NCBI RefSeq assembly: GCF_002954775.1
Contig: NZ_PJME01000007.1
Location: 186,001-250,000, forward strand
Reading direction: 5' to 3'
Length of the DNA stretch: 64,000 nt
Source of the DNA: Streptomyces geranii
GTDB lineage: Bacteria > Actinomycetota > Actinomycetes > Streptomycetales > Streptomycetaceae
This document shows positions 42,396 through 50,724 of the stretch, in pieces. A program made the translations under genes and the position numbers. Within the stretch, counting starts at the first letter, position 1, and every line of letters begins with the position of its first letter. The notes below the pieces were generated by a model. The model saw only the letters and a list, made by a program, of their open reading frames with translations. It was not told the DNA's origin and made no database searches.

Positions 42396-42602
42396 ATGGC
42401 AGCCAAGGTCTCGGTATCGCTCGACGCCGAACTCGTCGTCGAAGTCATGGTGCTCGCGGGCGTCGGGAACCCCCAGGACGCCGTCGAGCTGGTCGTGCGG
42501 GACTACATCGCGCGCGGCCACCGGACGGAGGCCCGGGTCGCCGAGCGCGACGACGCGCGCCGGGCGGGGAACGATGTGAAGCCGCCGGACGTGCAGGGCT
42601 GA
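42396..42602 (+). CDS. Small VapB/DUF2191-like antitoxin-type protein
   Basis: The 68-aa protein begins with a ribbon-helix-helix-like strand and helices (KVSVSLDAELVVEVMVLAGVGNPQDAVELVVRDYIARGHRTEA), as in VapB-type antitoxins. No toxin (PIN or other) gene lies beside it: the neighbours are Sir2 and Nudix. It may be an orphan or a regulator in its own right. TAATGT sits 6 bases before the ATG (leaderless). Confidence 0.7.
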   Translation: MAAKVSVSLDAELVVEVMVLAGVGNPQDAVELVVRDYIARGHRTEARVAERDDARRAGNDVKPPDVQG

Positions 42603-42624
42603 ACCTCGCGGCCGGGGGTGCTCC

Positions 42625-43116
42625 TCAGGCCACCCGGTCGCCGTTCTCCAGCTCCACCGTGCCCGTGCCCTCCGTCAGGACGTCCAGGGCGTGCAGGACC
42701 CGGCGGCCCAGGGAGCCCAGGAGGTACTCGGGGAGTTCCTCGCGCGCCACCAGCCGCCAGGACAGCAGCTCCTCCTCCTGCAGTCTGATCGACTTGAGCG
42801 CCTCCTCGTCGAGGACACCACCGTCGTACAGATACGCCACCAGCGGCACGTGACCCGCGATGTGGACCCAGTCGACGGCCAGCAGCCGGCCCGGTTCGCG
42901 GTCGAGGCCGATCTCCTCCAGGGTCTCCCGGCGCGCACCCTGCCGCGGGGTCTCCCCGTCGTCCGACTCGATCGTGCCGCCCGGAAGGGCCCAGCCCTCA
43001 CGGTAGTTGGGCTCGACGAGCAGGATCCGACCCTCGGCGTCCCGGAAGAGCGCGGCGGCGCCGGCCAGCACTCGGGGCAGACCGGCGATGTACGTGGCGA
43101 AGTCTTGAATGGTCAT
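42625..43116 (-). CDS. Nudix hydrolase
   Basis: Cleaves nucleoside diphosphates linked to another group. The 163-aa protein has the Nudix box starting at GGTIESDDGE and ending RRETLEEIGL; the first loop is two residues longer than the textbook G-x5-E, which may be a subfamily trait. The box is followed by WVHIAGHVPLVAYLYDGG. Substrate is not predictable. TAGGCT lies 6 bases before the ATG (leaderless). It lies between Sir2 and an ADP-ribosylglycohydrolase, so ADP-ribose or a derivative is a reasonable guess. Confidence 0.9.
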   Translation of the reverse strand: MTIQDFATYIAGLPRVLAGAAALFRDAEGRILLVEPNYREGWALPGGTIESDDGETPRQGARRETLEEIGLDREPGRLLAVDWVHIAGHVPLVAYLYDGGVLDEEALKSIRLQEEELLSWRLVAREELPEYLLGSLGRRVLHALDVLTEGTGTVELENGDRVA

Positions 43117-43167
43117 CCCGGAAGCCTAACCAGGGGAGATGACCGGCAGCCGCCCGTCGGCCGTCCG

Positions 43168-44121
43168 TCACACCTGCGGGTGTCCCAACGCCATGGTCCG
43201 TGCCGCCAGTTCACTGATCCGCGCCCCGTCGAAACCGAACACCGCGCTGCGTACGGTGTCTTCCAGCGGGTCCGTCCAGCGGCTCGGGATCGCCGCCGCG
43301 CCGCACAGCACCCCGGCCACCGAGCCCGCCGTCGCGCCGTTCGAGCCGGTGTCCAGGCCGCCCCGGACGGTCAGCGTGATCGTGCGCGTGAAGTCGCCGT
43401 CTCCGTACAGGAGTCCGGCGGTGAGCACGGCGACGTTCGGGACCGTGTGGATCGAGCCGAGGCCCGCCGTCTCCCCGGCGAGCGTGGTGAGCGTGTCCTC
43501 CCAGGGCAGCCGGGTCTCGTGCAGCGCCATGACCCGGCGTACCGCGCGGGCGAGGCGGCAGCTCGGCGGGATCACCGTCAGCGCCGTGTCCAGCGCGCGG
43601 CGCACGGTGGGTGCCGTGAACGCCGCCGAGATCAGCGCCGCCGCGAACATCGCCCCGTACACGCCGTTGCCCGAGTGCGAGAGGACGGCGTCCCTGCGGG
43701 CCAGGTAGGCGGCGCGCTGCGGGGCGTCGGGGCAGGTCCAGCCGTAGATGTCGGCGCGGATCAGGGCGCCGGTCCACTCCTGGTACGGGTTGTCGTGCGT
43801 GGCCGTCAGGGGCGGCTTGAGACCGGCCGTGAGGTTGCGGTAGGCGGCGCGTTCCGCCGTGAACGTCAGGAGGTACGGCAGCCGCAACAGCCACAGCTCG
43901 CCCACCTGTTCGGTGCTGAAGCCGAAACCGTGCGTCTCCAGCAGGTGCAGGCCGAGGATCGCGTAGTCGACGTCGTCGTCCCGGCAGCTGCCGTGGATCC
44001 GGCCGTGCGTCAAGTGATCGCCCCGTTCGACCGGCTTGCCGAGCGTGTTGCCCGCGATCCGGCCCAGCCAGCCCCCGAGAACACGGTCCGCGAGGTCGGC
44101 GTCGGTGCCTGCGTGCGTCAT
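43168..44121 (-). CDS. ADP-ribosylglycohydrolase-family protein
   Basis: A 317-aa helical hydrolase with two Mg ions. Metal ligands are in CRDDDVDYAIL near the N-terminus and GGLDTGSNGATAGSVAG near the C-terminus, with GRIAGNTLGKPVE at the start, as in the DraG/ARH group. Members remove ADP-ribose from proteins or small molecules. It is in line with the Nudix gene (51 bases apart) and near Sir2. TAGACC lies 6 bases before the ATG, so a leaderless start is possible. Confidence 0.9.
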   Translation of the reverse strand: MTHAGTDADLADRVLGGWLGRIAGNTLGKPVERGDHLTHGRIHGSCRDDDVDYAILGLHLLETHGFGFSTEQVGELWLLRLPYLLTFTAERAAYRNLTAGLKPPLTATHDNPYQEWTGALIRADIYGWTCPDAPQRAAYLARRDAVLSHSGNGVYGAMFAAALISAAFTAPTVRRALDTALTVIPPSCRLARAVRRVMALHETRLPWEDTLTTLAGETAGLGSIHTVPNVAVLTAGLLYGDGDFTRTITLTVRGGLDTGSNGATAGSVAGVLCGAAAIPSRWTDPLEDTVRSAVFGFDGARISELAARTMALGHPQV

Positions 44122-44270
44122 GGGTCCGGTCTACCACCATGTGCCGTCACCGGCCGTGCCCTGGCTGTGAGCGGCCAGGAGGGCATGACGGGGCACGCCT
44201 CCTGCGGTTAAGGTCGCAGCGGCGCGACTGCCCTGACGTATGCGGGGCCGGAAAGCAAGGGATGTGCAGG

Positions 44271-45449
44271 GTGGCGGACGCTTCGGGTACGGCGGGTACG
44301 GCGAAGGCGACGGGTGTGCGGGCGGCTCGGGTGCTGATCGCCGCCGACAAGTTCAAGGGGTCGCTGACGGCCGTACAGGTCGCCGAGCGGGTGACGGCCG
44401 GGCTGCGCAAGGCGGCCCCCCATGTAGAGGTCGAGTCACTGCCCGTGGCCGACGGCGGCGACGGCACCGTCGCCGCCGCTGTCGCCGCCGGATTCGAACG
44501 GCGTGAGGTACGCGTCGCGGGCCCGCTCGGGCACGAGGTGACGGCCGCGTTCGCGCTCCGCGACGACACCGCGGTGGTGGAGATGGCGGAGGCGAGCGGC
44601 CTCCAGCGGCTGCCAGCGGGCGTCTTCGCACCGCTCACGGCATCGACGTACGGCTCCGGCGAACTCCTGCGGGCCGCGCTGGACGCGGGCGCGCGCACCA
44701 TCGTCTTCGGCGTCGGCGGCAGCGCCACCACCGACGGCGGCGCGGGCATGCTCTCCGCGCTCGGCGCCCGCTTCCTGGACGCCGACGGCGAGCCGCTGCC
44801 GCCCGGCGGCGGTGGCCTCGACGGCCTCGCCACCGCCGACCTCTCGGGCCTCGACGCCCGCCTCGCGGACGTCGACTTCGTGCTGGCCAGCGACGTGGAC
44901 AACCCGCTGACCGGACCGAAGGGCGCACCCGCGGTGTACGGCCCGCAGAAGGGCGCCTCCCCGGACGACGTCGACACCCTGGACGCCTCCCTCGCCCACT
45001 ACGCGAAGATCCTGGAGACGGCGATCGGCCCCAAGGCCGCCTCGTACGCCGCCGCACCGGGCGCGGGCGCCGCCGGCGGCATCGGCTACGGCGCCCTCAT
45101 CCTCGGCGCCCGCTTCCGTCCCGGCATCGAGGTCATGCTCGACGTCCTCGGCTTCGCACCCGCCCTGGAACGCGCCACCCTGGTCATCACCGGCGAGGGC
45201 TCCCTCGACGAACAGACCCTGCACGGCAAGGCCCCGGCGGGCGTCGCCGCGGCGGCCCGCGCGGAGGGCCGCGAGGTCGTCGCGGTCTGCGGACGCCTCG
45301 CCCTGCGCCCGGAGGCCCTGGGCCGCGCGGGCATCCGCCGCGCCTACCCTCTGACGGACCTCGAACCCGACCTCGCCAAGTGCATCGCCGACGCCGGACC
45401 GATCCTCGAACGGGTCGCGGAGAACATCGGACGGGACTTCCTGGTCTGA
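44271..45449 (+). CDS. Glycerate kinase
   Basis: A 392-aa GlxK-type kinase that phosphorylates D-glycerate. Visible marks: the N-terminal VLIAADKFKGSLTAVQVAERV, LPVADGGDGTVAA, GVGGSATTDGGAGMLSALG and TGEGSLDEQTLHGKAPAGVA. GTG 44271 is favoured (AAGGGA 9 bases upstream); ATG 44262 is possible. It is divergent from the ADP-ribosylglycohydrolase gene and convergent with a PucR regulator, separated by a strong hairpin. It feeds glyoxylate/glycerate into glycolysis. Confidence 0.93.
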   Translation: MADASGTAGTAKATGVRAARVLIAADKFKGSLTAVQVAERVTAGLRKAAPHVEVESLPVADGGDGTVAAAVAAGFERREVRVAGPLGHEVTAAFALRDDTAVVEMAEASGLQRLPAGVFAPLTASTYGSGELLRAALDAGARTIVFGVGGSATTDGGAGMLSALGARFLDADGEPLPPGGGGLDGLATADLSGLDARLADVDFVLASDVDNPLTGPKGAPAVYGPQKGASPDDVDTLDASLAHYAKILETAIGPKAASYAAAPGAGAAGGIGYGALILGARFRPGIEVMLDVLGFAPALERATLVITGEGSLDEQTLHGKAPAGVAAAARAEGREVVAVCGRLALRPEALGRAGIRRAYPLTDLEPDLAKCIADAGPILERVAENIGRDFLV

Positions 45450-45458
45450 CGGGACACC

Positions 45459-45490
45459 TTGATCGGATTGATCTGGATCAATCCGATCAA
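45459..45490. terminator. Convergent terminator with AT-containing stem
   Basis: TTGATCGGATTGAT and ATCAATCCGATCAA form a perfect 14-bp stem with a 4-base loop (CTGG). It is unusually AT-rich for this genome. It separates the convergent glycerate kinase and PucR genes. Confidence 0.8.
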
Positions 45491-45495
45491 CCTCA

Positions 45496-45535
45496 TTGAT
45501 CCAAATCAATCCAAATCAATCCAAATCAATCCGAC
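45496..45535. repeat. Tandem 10-bp repeats at the 3' end of the PucR gene
   Basis: ATCAATCCAA is repeated with 10-bp period about four times directly after the terminator, and the last copies cover the stop codon of the PucR gene (45526-45528). The core ATCAATCC is also in the terminator arm, so the repeats may have arisen from it. Confidence 0.85.
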
Positions 45536-46749
45536 TGGTCCGGCGGGACTTTCTGGCCCGACAGCCGGTACGCGTCCAGCGCCAGCGTCATCTCGATCAG
45601 ATCGCGCGGCCTGGCCAGCGACCTGGACGTCAGCTGCTCCAGCCGCCGTAATCGGTTGAACACCGTGTTGCGGTGGCAGTACAGCCGCCCGGCCGCCCGC
45701 CCCGCCGACCCCTCGCAGGCCAGCCACACGTCGAAGGTCTCCAGCAGCACCTCCCGGTCGGCGGGCTCCAGCCCGACCAGGGCGCCGAAGACGGACGACA
45801 CCAGCCGGTTCGCGAGTTCCGGCTGGCTCACCACCAGGGCCGTCGGCATCCGCTGATCGAGGCGTACGACCTCACTCGCGTCCGCCGGGCAGGTACGCAG
45901 CGCCAGTTCCGCCAGCCGCCTGGCCCGCCCCAGCTCCGCGAGCCCCGGTACGACGGGACTGATCCCGCCCGCCCCCGCGCACCGCCCGCTGAGCGCCTGC
46001 GCCACCGCGTCGAGCCCCTGGTCGGGCCCCAGCAGCACCACGCCCACCTCCCGGTCGGCCCGCATCCGCCACACGAACCGGTACCCGGCGCCCCGCAACG
46101 GCCGGTGGAAGGCCTCCCTGGGGTCGCGCCGCTCGGCCCGCAGCACCACCACCGCGTACGCGCCCCGCTCCGGCAGATCGAGCCCCGCCGCCGCCCGCGC
46201 GGCCAGCACCGGCGACTCCTGGCCGTCGAGCAGCGCGTCCAGCAGGGCCTGCAGCTGCTCGTCCGTGCGCCGCCGCAGCTCCATCTCGGTCGCCCGGTAC
46301 GCCTCCGACGCCACCGCCGCCTGCGCGTCGATCGCCGACCAGACCAGGGTCGCCGACCGCATCAGCACCGCGAGCCGCTCCGTCTCCTGACCGCCCGCGC
46401 CCTCCAGCAGCGCGTCCCACACCAGATAGCCCGCACTCCGGTACGCGTGCACCAGCAGCTCCAGCGGCAGCCCCTGCTGGGCCCGGCGCCGGCCCGCGTC
46501 CTCCGCGTACTCCAGGTCGCGGCGCGGGGAGCCCCGGGGCGCGGAGATCGTCCCGATCCCGATCCGCATCGCCTCCTCCGCCTCCCGCCACTGCTGGTCG
46601 GGCGGCAGGACCTGCTCGTAGACGGGGGAGTGCTCCGCCAACTGCCGCACATGCTCGTCCACCAGCTCCGGCACCCGTTCCAGCAGCGCGGCGCAGGCCT
46701 CGGCGAGCACCTGCCAGTCATGACCCGTACGCCTTCTGCGCGGTCCCAT
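45526..46749 (-). CDS. PucR/CdaR-family regulator, likely controller of the Liv transporter
   Basis: The 407-aa protein has an N-terminal sensor region (helical, MRIGIGTISAPRGSPRRDLEYAEDAGRRRAQQG), a GGDEF-like middle, and the C-terminal PucR HTH AGRLYCHRNTVFNRLRRLEQL (residues ~355-375). It is divergent from a branched-chain amino-acid type ABC operon with 198 bases between. A TTGTGC-N4-GCACAA palindrome lies 52 bases upstream of its start, in good position for autoregulation and operon control. It shares only family-level similarity with the PucR gene at 9556. Confidence 0.92.
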   Translation of the reverse strand: MGPRRRRTGHDWQVLAEACAALLERVPELVDEHVRQLAEHSPVYEQVLPPDQQWREAEEAMRIGIGTISAPRGSPRRDLEYAEDAGRRRAQQGLPLELLVHAYRSAGYLVWDALLEGAGGQETERLAVLMRSATLVWSAIDAQAAVASEAYRATEMELRRRTDEQLQALLDALLDGQESPVLAARAAAGLDLPERGAYAVVVLRAERRDPREAFHRPLRGAGYRFVWRMRADREVGVVLLGPDQGLDAVAQALSGRCAGAGGISPVVPGLAELGRARRLAELALRTCPADASEVVRLDQRMPTALVVSQPELANRLVSSVFGALVGLEPADREVLLETFDVWLACEGSAGRAAGRLYCHRNTVFNRLRRLEQLTSRSLARPRDLIEMTLALDAYRLSGQKVPPDQSD

Positions 46750-46800
46750 GAGCGGAGGATGTCACTCGCCGCCGCCCGGCGGCAGGCCCCTGACACGCAG

Positions 46801-46820
46801 CGTTGTGCTCGCGCACAACG
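46801..46820. promoter_or_regulatory. Palindrome between the PucR gene and liv operon
   Basis: CGTTGTGC (46801-46808) and GCACAACG (46813-46820) are perfect 8-bp arms with a 4-base spacer. The size suits a helix-turn-helix dimer. The PucR protein next to it is the likely ligand. Confidence 0.65.
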
Positions 46821-46947
46821 GCCGGCGGAGTCCTCTGGTCACCGGCCACGTTTCAGCGCGGTTTCGGTCGCGACCCGTGGACGGACGCCCGCCCCGGTGC
46901 TGGGCTGTGCGCCACACCGGACGTGTGGGCGGGAGGGAGCGGACACC

Positions 46948-47901
46948 ATGGGTGGTGGCACGAGGGGATCTCCCGGCGGCTCGGAGAGCCGTTCCTCGGG
47001 CGGTGCCGGGCTCGTCGTACGGGACCTGTCCGTCGGGTACGGGCCCGTGCGCGCCCTCCGAAACGTGACGCTGGAGGTGCCCGAGGCGGGCGTCGTGACC
47101 GTGCTCGGCGGCAACGGCGCGGGCAAGTCCACCCTGCTGCGCGCCATCAGCCGCACCCTCTCCTTCCAGGGCGGGGCCACGATCGGCGGCACCGTCACCC
47201 TCGGCGGACGCCGGATCGACGGGCTCGCCCCCGACCGGGTGGTCGCCGCCGGGGTGTCCCAAGTCCCGGAAGGACGCCGGGTGTTCGCCCGGATGACCGT
47301 CGCCGACAATCTGCGCGCCGGGGCGCTCGGCGCACGAGGCGGATGGCGTGAACGGGGCGGAAGGGGAGGGCATGGTGGACGTGGCGGGCGCGCGGAACGG
47401 GCTGCCGCCCTGCGCCGCGTCCACGAACTGTTCCCCGTCCTCGCCGACCGCGCCCAGCAGCGCGCCGGGCTCCTGTCGGGCGGCGAGCAGCAGATGCTGG
47501 CCGTCGCCCGCGCCCTGATGGCCACCCCCAAGGTGCTCCTCCTCGACGAACCGTCGCTCGGCCTCGCCCCGCTGATGGCCGCCCGTATCGCCGACACCGT
47601 GCGCGAGATCAACGCCCAGGGCACCTCCGTCCTCCTCGTCGAACAGAACGCGGCCCTCGCTCTCCGCCTGGCCACGCACGCGTACGTCCTGGAGGTCGGC
47701 GAGGTCACCCTCTCCGGCCCCTGCGCCGAACTCGCCGCCTCCGACGAGGTGCGGCGCCGGTATCTGGGCGTGGTGGACGAGGACGCGGCGGCGGATGCGG
47801 CCGGGGTGATGGATGAGGCCGAGGCGATGGACGTGACGGGTGAATCGGCTGCAACCGGGTTGAGGCCGTCCATGTCGAGGTTGACCAGATGGGAAGGTTG
47901 A
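46948..47901 (+). CDS. livF: Branched-chain amino-acid type ABC transporter ATP-binding protein (LivF)
   Basis: A 317-aa ATPase with Walker A GGNGAGKST (54-62), LSGGEQQ signature (176-182) and Walker B VLLLDEPSLGLAP (196-208). It is longer than LivF (~235 aa) because of three additions: a Gly/Ser-rich N-terminal ~20 residues, a Gly/Arg-rich insert (~130-148, ARGGWRERGGRGGHGG) between the Q-loop and signature, and an acidic 45-residue tail. These may be low-complexity expansion. GGAG 8 bases before ATG 46948 sets the start. It leads the five-gene operon. Confidence 0.92.
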   Translation: MGGGTRGSPGGSESRSSGGAGLVVRDLSVGYGPVRALRNVTLEVPEAGVVTVLGGNGAGKSTLLRAISRTLSFQGGATIGGTVTLGGRRIDGLAPDRVVAAGVSQVPEGRRVFARMTVADNLRAGALGARGGWRERGGRGGHGGRGGRAERAAALRRVHELFPVLADRAQQRAGLLSGGEQQMLAVARALMATPKVLLLDEPSLGLAPLMAARIADTVREINAQGTSVLLVEQNAALALRLATHAYVLEVGEVTLSGPCAELAASDEVRRRYLGVVDEDAAADAAGVMDEAEAMDVTGESAATGLRPSMSRLTRWEG

Positions 47902-47907
47902 TCCACA

Positions 47908-48741
47908 TTGACCACTATTGACGGTCCAGTGGACGACGGCCCCCTGGCATCCACCATTGACGCCCACGCCGTTCCCGCCCTCCACATTGACCACCTCACC
48001 GTCCGCTTCGCCGGCCTCCTCGCTCTCGACGACGTCACCTTCACGGTCAACCCCGGCACCGTCCACGCATTGATCGGTCCCAACGGCGCCGGCAAGTCCA
48101 CCTGCTTCAACGTCCTGTCCGGTGTCTACCGGGCCACCTCCGGCAGCGTCCGCTTCGGCGAGCACGACCTGACCGGCATGCCCCCGCACCGCATCGCCGC
48201 CCTCGGGGTCGTCCGGATCTTCCAGAACCTCGCCCTGCCGCCCCACGCCACCGTCGAGGACAGCCTGCTCCTCGGCCGCCACCGCCTGACCCGCACCGGC
48301 TTCGTCGCCGCCGGGCTCCGGCTGCCGTCGGCGGCGCACGAGGAACGCCGGCACCGCGCGCGGGTGCGCGAGATCGCCGAGTTCGTCGGCCTGGCGGGGT
48401 ACTTGGGGCGCCCCGCCGGATCCCTGCCCTACGGGCTCCAGAAGCTCGCCGAACTCGCCCGCGCCCTGTGCATGGAGCCACGGCTGCTGCTCCTCGACGA
48501 ACCGGTGGCGGGCATGACCGCCGACGAACGGCGCCGGGTCGCGGCCGTCATCGCCGGGGTCCGCGACAGCCTCGGTATCTCGATCGTCCTGGTGGAGCAC
48601 GACATGGGGGTGGTGATGAGACTCGCGGACACGGTCACGGTCCTGGACTTCGGGCGGCTGATCGCGGACGGGGCCCCGGCGGACGTACAGAACGACCCGG
48701 AGGTCGTACGGGCCTATCTCGGTGAGGAGGCCGCGCCGTGA
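47908..48741 (+). CDS. livG: Branched-chain amino-acid type ABC transporter ATP-binding protein (LivG)
   Basis: A 277-aa ATPase with Walker A GPNGAGKST (57-65), the LPYGLQK form of the signature, Walker B LLLLDEPVAGM and HDMGVVM in the H-loop, plus the family's GIVRIFQN-type (GVVRIFQNLALP) loop. It starts at TTG 47908, six bases after the livF stop, with GGAAGG 10 bases upstream; GTG 47929 is an alternative. The C-terminal PEVVRAYLGEE is typical of LivG. Works as the second ATPase of the transporter. Confidence 0.93.
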   Translation: MTTIDGPVDDGPLASTIDAHAVPALHIDHLTVRFAGLLALDDVTFTVNPGTVHALIGPNGAGKSTCFNVLSGVYRATSGSVRFGEHDLTGMPPHRIAALGVVRIFQNLALPPHATVEDSLLLGRHRLTRTGFVAAGLRLPSAAHEERRHRARVREIAEFVGLAGYLGRPAGSLPYGLQKLAELARALCMEPRLLLLDEPVAGMTADERRRVAAVIAGVRDSLGISIVLVEHDMGVVMRLADTVTVLDFGRLIADGAPADVQNDPEVVRAYLGEEAAP

Positions 48742-49628
48742 GCACCTTCGCCGAACTGCTCCTCAACGGCATCTCCATGGGCAGCGTCTACGCCCTCATC
48801 GCCCTCGGCTTCGTCGTGATCTTCCGGGCCACCGAGGTCGTCAACTTCGCGCACGCCTCGCTCCTGCTCGCGGGCGGCTATGTCACCGCGTCCCTCCACG
48901 ACGACATCGGCTTCTGGCCCGCGCTCCTCGCGGGCATCGCCTCAGCCGCGCTCGTCGGCGCGGCCGTGGAATTCCTCGTCATGCGCCGCTCCCGGGGCAG
49001 CGACCACAGTGTGCTGGCCATCGTCACCATCGGCGTCGACATCCTGCTGACCACCGAACTCACCCGCCGCCTCGGTACGGACGTCCTCGCGCTCGGCGAC
49101 CCCTGGGGCGACGCCGTCCTCACCCTCGGCCCGATCTCGCTCGCGCACACCCGGATCGCCGCCTTCGTCGCCGCTGCCCTGCTCATCACGGCGTTCCTGC
49201 TCGCCTTCCGCTACACGACCTGGGGTGTCGCGATGCGTGCGGCGGCCGAGAGCCCGGAGACGGCCGCCCTCATGGGTGTCAGGCTGGGCCGGGTCTCCCT
49301 CGGCGCGTGGGCCGTCGCGGGTGGACTCGCGGCCGTGGCCGCCGTGTTCCTCACCGTCTTCCCGACCCCGGGCCTGGAACGGGCCACTTCCCTCGCCGCC
49401 CTCAAGGCCTTCCCGGCGGCCATCCTCGGCGGCCTCGACTCCACCACCGGCGCCCTCGTCGGCGGTCTGGTCGTCGGCGTCACGGAGTCCCTCGCCACCG
49501 GCTACCAGAGCGACCTCACCTTCATGGGCCGCGGCCTCGGCGACCTCGCGCCCTACCTGGTCATGGTCGCGATCCTGCTCGTCAGGCCCGCCGGGCTCTT
49601 CGGCACGAAGGAGCTGGCCCGTGTCTGA
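48738..49628 (+). CDS. livH: Branched-chain amino-acid type ABC transporter permease (LivH)
   Basis: A 296-aa membrane protein of about eight helices. LivH marks include NGISMGSVYALIALGFVVIFRATEVVNFAHASLLLAGG at the N-terminus and the cytoplasmic loop RYTTWGVAMRAAAESPETAALMGV, where the ATPase docks. GTG start overlaps the livG stop (GTGA). It forms a heterodimer with the next gene product. Confidence 0.95.
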   Translation: MSTFAELLLNGISMGSVYALIALGFVVIFRATEVVNFAHASLLLAGGYVTASLHDDIGFWPALLAGIASAALVGAAVEFLVMRRSRGSDHSVLAIVTIGVDILLTTELTRRLGTDVLALGDPWGDAVLTLGPISLAHTRIAAFVAAALLITAFLLAFRYTTWGVAMRAAAESPETAALMGVRLGRVSLGAWAVAGGLAAVAAVFLTVFPTPGLERATSLAALKAFPAAILGGLDSTTGALVGGLVVGVTESLATGYQSDLTFMGRGLGDLAPYLVMVAILLVRPAGLFGTKELARV

Positions 49629-50724
49629 CGTACTCACCGAGACACCGGCCGAGCCCCGGCGCACGCTCCGCAAGCCGCACGCGCGCACGTACGCGGCTGC
49701 GGCGGGGACGATCCTCCTCCTCGCCCTCCCGTTCTACGTGGACCGCTTCTGGCTCCTGGCCGGGCTGTTCGCCATGGCCGCCGCGATCGGTGCCATCGGC
49801 ATCAACCTCCTCACCGGAGCCACGGGGCAGCTCTCCATGGGGCACGCCTTCTTCCTCGCGGTCGGCGCCTACAGCTACTGCGTCTTCGCCGCCGAGGGCG
49901 GTGACGGCCTGACCGGGCTCGGCCTGCCGACCTGGCTCGCGGCCGTGCTGGCGACCCTCGTCGCCGGGGTCGCGGGCGGTCTGTTCAGCCCGATCGCCGG
50001 GCGCCTGCAAGGCCCCTACCTCGGCATCGCCACCATCGCCCTGATCTTTATCGGCCAGCACGTCCTGTTCAACGCACGCGAGCTGACCGGCGGCTTCAAC
50101 GGCCGTGACGTACCACCGCTGAGCCTCTTCGGCCTCACCTTCGACGACAGTGAACTCCTCGTCGCCAACGTGCCGTTCGGCTCCGCCGAGAAGCTCTGGT
50201 ACGCCGGACTCGTCCTGCTCCTCGGCGCAGCGCTGTTCGCCCGTGGCGTCCTGCGTGGTCGGCCGGGGCGGGCCATGAACGCCATCCGCGACCACCGCAT
50301 CGCCGCCGGGGTGATCGGCGTGCCCGTGGCCCGCTACCGCGCGGCCGTCTTCGTCCTGTCGTCGATGTACGCGGGGCTGGCCGGTGTGCTCCTCGCCCTC
50401 GTCTTCCAGCGGACCGTGCCCGACTACTTCGGCATCACCCTGTCGCTGGAGTACCTCGCGATGATCGTCATCGGTGGGCTCGGCTCGGTCTCCGGGGCGG
50501 TGATCGGGGCGGCCTTCGTCTCGCTGCTGCCCCAGCTGCTGACCCGCTACAGCGACGCGCTGCCCCTGGTCTCCGCCCCGGGCACGGGCGGGATCGCACC
50601 GGGCGAGGCGTCCCGGTACCTGTACGGCGCCGCCGTGGTGGCGGTGGTGCTCTTCCTGCCGGGCGGGCTGGTCAGGGTGGCCGCCCGGCGCCGCGTCGGA
50701 CGTACAACTGGGGAGGAACGATGA
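49621..50724 (+). CDS. livM: Branched-chain amino-acid type ABC transporter permease (LivM)
   Basis: A 367-aa membrane protein with ~10 helices, the LivM block NLLTGATGQLSMGHAFFLAVGAY, and the docking loop GRAMNAIRDHRIAAGVIGV. GTG 49621 overlaps the livH stop by 8 bases. A ~40-residue periplasmic-side loop (GRDVPPLSLFGLTFDDSELL...) is the usual LivM insertion. Confidence 0.95.
   Translation: MSDVLTETPAEPRRTLRKPHARTYAAAAGTILLLALPFYVDRFWLLAGLFAMAAAIGAIGINLLTGATGQLSMGHAFFLAVGAYSYCVFAAEGGDGLTGLGLPTWLAAVLATLVAGVAGGLFSPIAGRLQGPYLGIATIALIFIGQHVLFNARELTGGFNGRDVPPLSLFGLTFDDSELLVANVPFGSAEKLWYAGLVLLLGAALFARGVLRGRPGRAMNAIRDHRIAAGVIGVPVARYRAAVFVLSSMYAGLAGVLLALVFQRTVPDYFGITLSLEYLAMIVIGGLGSVSGAVIGAAFVSLLPQLLTRYSDALPLVSAPGTGGIAPGEASRYLYGAAVVAVVLFLPGGLVRVAARRRVGRTTGEER

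Noticed and set aside
45496-45535. Origin or iteron array
   Set aside because: Only about four 10-bp copies, no Rep gene or DnaA boxes nearby; better explained as slippage next to a terminator.
46762-48600. 612-aa minus-strand frame under livF/livG
   Set aside because: Shadow of two ATPase genes with all motifs on the plus strand.
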